A stretch of DNA of 63,694 nucleotides from Bacteroides sp. (GTDB taxonomy: Bacteria; Bacteroidota; Bacteroidia; Bacteroidales; Muribaculaceae): positions 1 to 63,694 of the forward strand of contig JAAVEO010000027.1 in assembly GCA_014801225.1 (NCBI GenBank), read 5' to 3'. The position numbers and the translations under genes are program-made. Positions 61,474 through 63,694 of the stretch are shown piece after piece. How positions within the stretch are numbered: the stretch's first letter is position 1; every line of letters begins with the position of its first letter. The notes below the pieces were generated by a model. The model worked only from the letters and a program-made list of their open reading frames with translations, was not told the origin of the DNA and ran no database searches.

Positions 61474-62777
61474 TGAGTATTTCCTCTTTCCCGTGCTTTT
61501 GGAGAGGAGCTTTGTTGGCGGCTGCAATCTTCTCTTCGGCTATTGCTTTTGGGGAGAATACGGAGCAGACTATTTTCAATCCAAATTTTTGCACTCTTAC
61601 GGTAACGGCTAATGGCGACCTTATGGCACCTCCGCTGATGCGTCTGGGCACGGATGATATCATAGATATCAGCTTCGATGAAATTTCCGAGGATTATCGT
61701 TATCTCCGCTATCGTCTTATCCATTGCAATGCCGATTGGCAACCTTCCCGGCTTTTGGAATCGGAATATCTCCCGCGATTCAATGAAGGGGAGATTTCGG
61801 ATTATGCGTTCTCCTCAAATACTTTCGTGCATTTCGTGAATTATCATCTTGCACTCCCTCAAGAAGGGATGGAACCGCTTGTGTCGGGGAATTATCTTCT
61901 TCAGGTGTATGATGAGAATGAACCGGATGAAACTCTTCTGCAGGTGAGATTCGGGGTGAGTGATAACCGTGTGGCTGTAGGAGGCCATTCTTCGGGACGT
62001 ACGGACAAGGGATTCAATACGGAATGGCAACAACTTGACGTCCGGCTGGATCCTACGGGGATGACGATACAGAATCCTTATCAGGATCTCACGGTGTGTG
62101 TGACGCAAAATCAGCGTCCGGCATCCCGCCGTTCCATTCGTACTCCACAACGTGTGCAGGGGGAGGAAATAATTTATGAGCATAATCCCGACCTTATTTT
62201 CCCTGCAGGCAACGAGTACCGACGCTTTGAGACGGTGAGAATTTCCGATCCGGGCATGCATGTGGATTCCATTCGCTTCGGAGGCACCAATTACCACGTA
62301 TGGCTTCAGCCTGATGAATGGAGAGCCGGCAGACAGTATCATTATGACAGCACTCAGCGCGGGCGTTTTCTGGTAAGGGAATCCAATTCTACGGATTCGG
62401 ACTTGGGCGCCGATTATGTGACTGTCCATTTTTCTCTTGAGGCCCCGGAGGTGACGGATGGAGATCTCTATCTCGAAGGGATGCTTTCGGGACATTCTCT
62501 TTCCGAACGATGGAAGATGAAGTATGACCATAATTCCGGTCTTTATTCTCTGCAGGTGCCTCTAAAACAGGGATCCTACAATTATCAGTATGTAGTGGCT
62601 CCGCGCACACCTGTTGCTACACCCGACGGTATTGACCGACGTAAAGCTGTGGCATCGCCTATCGAGGGAGATTATTATGAGACCGTAAATGAGTATCTCG
62701 TTGAGGTATATTATCATCCTCCGGGTGCTCGGGCTGACGAACTTGTGGGGTATGGTGTGATTGTATCGCGGCCATGA
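61470..62777 (+). CDS. Type IX secretion plug-domain protein (DUF5103)
   Basis: 435 residues with a signal peptide ending near SSAIAFG. It matches the DUF5103/T9SS plug family: an N-terminal immunoglobulin-like domain (CNADWQPSRLLESEYLPRFN, EISDYAFSSNTFVHFVNYHL) and a second domain with EEIIYEHNPDLIFPAGNEYR and GSYNYQYV. In Flavobacterium the Plug protein was seen closing the SprA translocon on its periplasmic side. No sprA (sov) gene is here. It begins inside the redox-active protein gene's stop. Confidence 0.88.
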   Translation: MMSISSFPCFWRGALLAAAIFSSAIAFGENTEQTIFNPNFCTLTVTANGDLMAPPLMRLGTDDIIDISFDEISEDYRYLRYRLIHCNADWQPSRLLESEYLPRFNEGEISDYAFSSNTFVHFVNYHLALPQEGMEPLVSGNYLLQVYDENEPDETLLQVRFGVSDNRVAVGGHSSGRTDKGFNTEWQQLDVRLDPTGMTIQNPYQDLTVCVTQNQRPASRRSIRTPQRVQGEEIIYEHNPDLIFPAGNEYRRFETVRISDPGMHVDSIRFGGTNYHVWLQPDEWRAGRQYHYDSTQRGRFLVRESNSTDSDLGADYVTVHFSLEAPEVTDGDLYLEGMLSGHSLSERWKMKYDHNSGLYSLQVPLKQGSYNYQYVVAPRTPVATPDGIDRRKAVASPIEGDYYETVNEYLVEVYYHPPGARADELVGYGVIVSRP

Positions 62778-62817
62778 CATATTTTATTAAGAATTAGATA
62801 ACGTTTTTTTCAGAAAA

Positions 62818-63405
62818 ATGCTTCAGATAAAAGATACTCTCGTATCACTCGATCTTGTAGAGGAATATTTTGAATGTGATCTTTCCCGCTGTCTGGGAGA
62901 ATGTTGTGTGGAAGGAGATGCCGGCGCACCGCTCTCTTTGGAGGAGATGGAGCGCATAGAGATGCACCGCGATGCAATTTTGCCATTGCTTACTCCGGCC
63001 GGACGCCGTGTGATGGAGGAACAGGGAGCGGGATATTATGATCCCGACGGGGATCTGGTCACATCCATCGTAGACGGTAGGGATTGCATTTTCACTACTT
63101 ACGCTCCGGGGGGAATCTGCCTATGTGCATTGGAGAAAGCATACCGGGAGGGGGCTCTGCCTGATCTCAAGCCGATGAGCTGCCGTCTCTATCCGGTAAG
63201 ACTTAAGGAATACGCGGGATTTACGGCCGTAAATTTCCATCATTGGAAGATATGTCGCGGAGCAAAGACTTGTGGCCGGGAAAAAGGAGTACGTGCTTAT
63301 GAATTCCTTCGCGGTCCTCTTGAGCGGAAATTCGGCAAAGAGTGGTGGCAGGAACTGGATTTTACCGCCCGTGAGTATCTTCGTCAGACTAAAGAAAATA
63401 AGTAA
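62818..63405 (+). CDS. DUF3109 family cysteine-rich protein
   Basis: 195 residues. Cysteine pattern CDLSRCLGECC (20-30) with later DCIF, GICLCALEKAY, KPMSCRLYPVR and KICRGAKTCG, as in the YkgJ-like, putative zinc or Fe-S binding DUF3109 family. No signal peptide, so cytosolic. It is 40 bases after the plug gene and on the same strand. Function unknown. Confidence 0.85.
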   Translation: MLQIKDTLVSLDLVEEYFECDLSRCLGECCVEGDAGAPLSLEEMERIEMHRDAILPLLTPAGRRVMEEQGAGYYDPDGDLVTSIVDGRDCIFTTYAPGGICLCALEKAYREGALPDLKPMSCRLYPVRLKEYAGFTAVNFHHWKICRGAKTCGREKGVRAYEFLRGPLERKFGKEWWQELDFTAREYLRQTKENK

Positions 63406-63573
63406 AATTCATAGGAGATGATGGATTGACATATGAAATTTGGAAGATTCAATAACGAAGTGCAAAAAATAGTCTAAGCTGCTCTTCCTTGATCCTCCGG
63501 GGGAAGGCCTCACGGCCTGGGGGCAGAGCCCCCGATGAGTGATCATATAAAATGGAACTCTTGACTGGCAATA
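63406..63573. other. Gene-free right flank
   Basis: Contains G+C-rich palindromes (AGGCCTCACGGCCT and GGGGGCAGAGCCCCC near 63497-63532) that may end the DUF3109 transcript. No gene is seen here or from 63608 to the window end. Confidence 0.4.
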
Positions 63574-63607
63574 TAAAAAAATAAAAAAGGGAGACCGAAG
63601 TCTCCCT
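63574..63607 (-). terminator. Terminator of a minus-strand gene beyond the right edge
   Basis: AGGGAGAC (63588-63595) pairs with GTCTCCCT (63600-63607), loop CGAA. On the minus strand it is followed by TTTTTTATTTTTTT, so it should stop transcription entering from the right. Confidence 0.7.
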
Positions 63608-63694
63608 GAGATTAACTAATTTTGTATTGCCATTATGTATCATCAATTAACCTCGCAGCAAAGGTCGCAAATTTTTGCCTTACTGCAAAGAAAA

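Noticed and set aside
63449..63646. 65-codon minus-strand frame at the right edge
   Set aside because: Crosses a terminator hairpin and palindromes and has no recognisable protein features.

Overview
The window reads as chromosomal DNA of a gut-type Bacteroidales bacterium, perhaps a Muribaculaceae member (the family is an inference). The grounds are: Bacteroidetes promoters (TTTG, about 20 bases, TAnnTTTG) before many genes; Bacteroidales-restricted families (DUF4493, PCMD, DUF4923, C_GCAxxG_C_C, DUF3109); type IX secretion parts (PorQ, a plug-domain protein); a lipoprotein-type TamA (TamL); and almost no Shine-Dalgarno sequences. It is mostly vertically inherited core genome. I see no insertion sequence, prophage, CRISPR array or rRNA. 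One tRNA (Arg, CCG) is present.

Layout. 1-540: a gene-free, G-rich flank with a promoter pointing out of the left edge. 540-11254 (minus strand): a long operon of cell-surface proteins, with four lipoproteins (three with DUF4493, at least two with PCMD domains), two paralogous outer-membrane barrels, then DgkA and probably a PAP2 phosphatase. 11343-17119: DUF4923, riboflavin synthase, a tightly overlapping cmk-ispH-tadA cluster and glgB with a histone-like tail. 17243-20172: a fused ATPase-DUF4435 protein resembling PARIS-type defence effectors, divergent from an ADP-ribosylglycohydrolase through interlocked promoters. 20263-26219: menA, dnaB, rpmH, efp, a glycosyltransferase and radC. 26220-34561 (minus): a secreted sialidase, a LytTR regulator and a tolC-macA-ABC-macB-histidine kinase operon that starts with a promoter followed by a terminator.

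34718-37540 is the only patch that looks like accessory DNA: two abutting gene remnants (flavodoxin and AraC ends), an A+T-rich Old Yellow Enzyme gene, an orphan gene, and a roughly 420-base leader or RNA region. 37636-46431: rpsO, then a VanZ-TamB-TamL envelope assembly operon. 46805-56184: typA, folP, cdaA, rsgA, a small winged-helix protein, a TonB-like protein, porQ, rplS and gpmI. 56301-63405: an SDR enzyme, 5'-nucleotidase, a GH3 lipoprotein, tRNA-Arg, ung, a redox-active C_GCAxxG protein, a T9SS plug protein and DUF3109.

Most promising for new biology: the DUF4493/PCMD/barrel operon; the ATPase-DUF4435/ADP-ribosylglycohydrolase pair; the attenuator-like leader of the efflux operon; the promoter with a long untranslated region at 37081-37540; and several promoters that abut start codons, suggesting leaderless transcripts.
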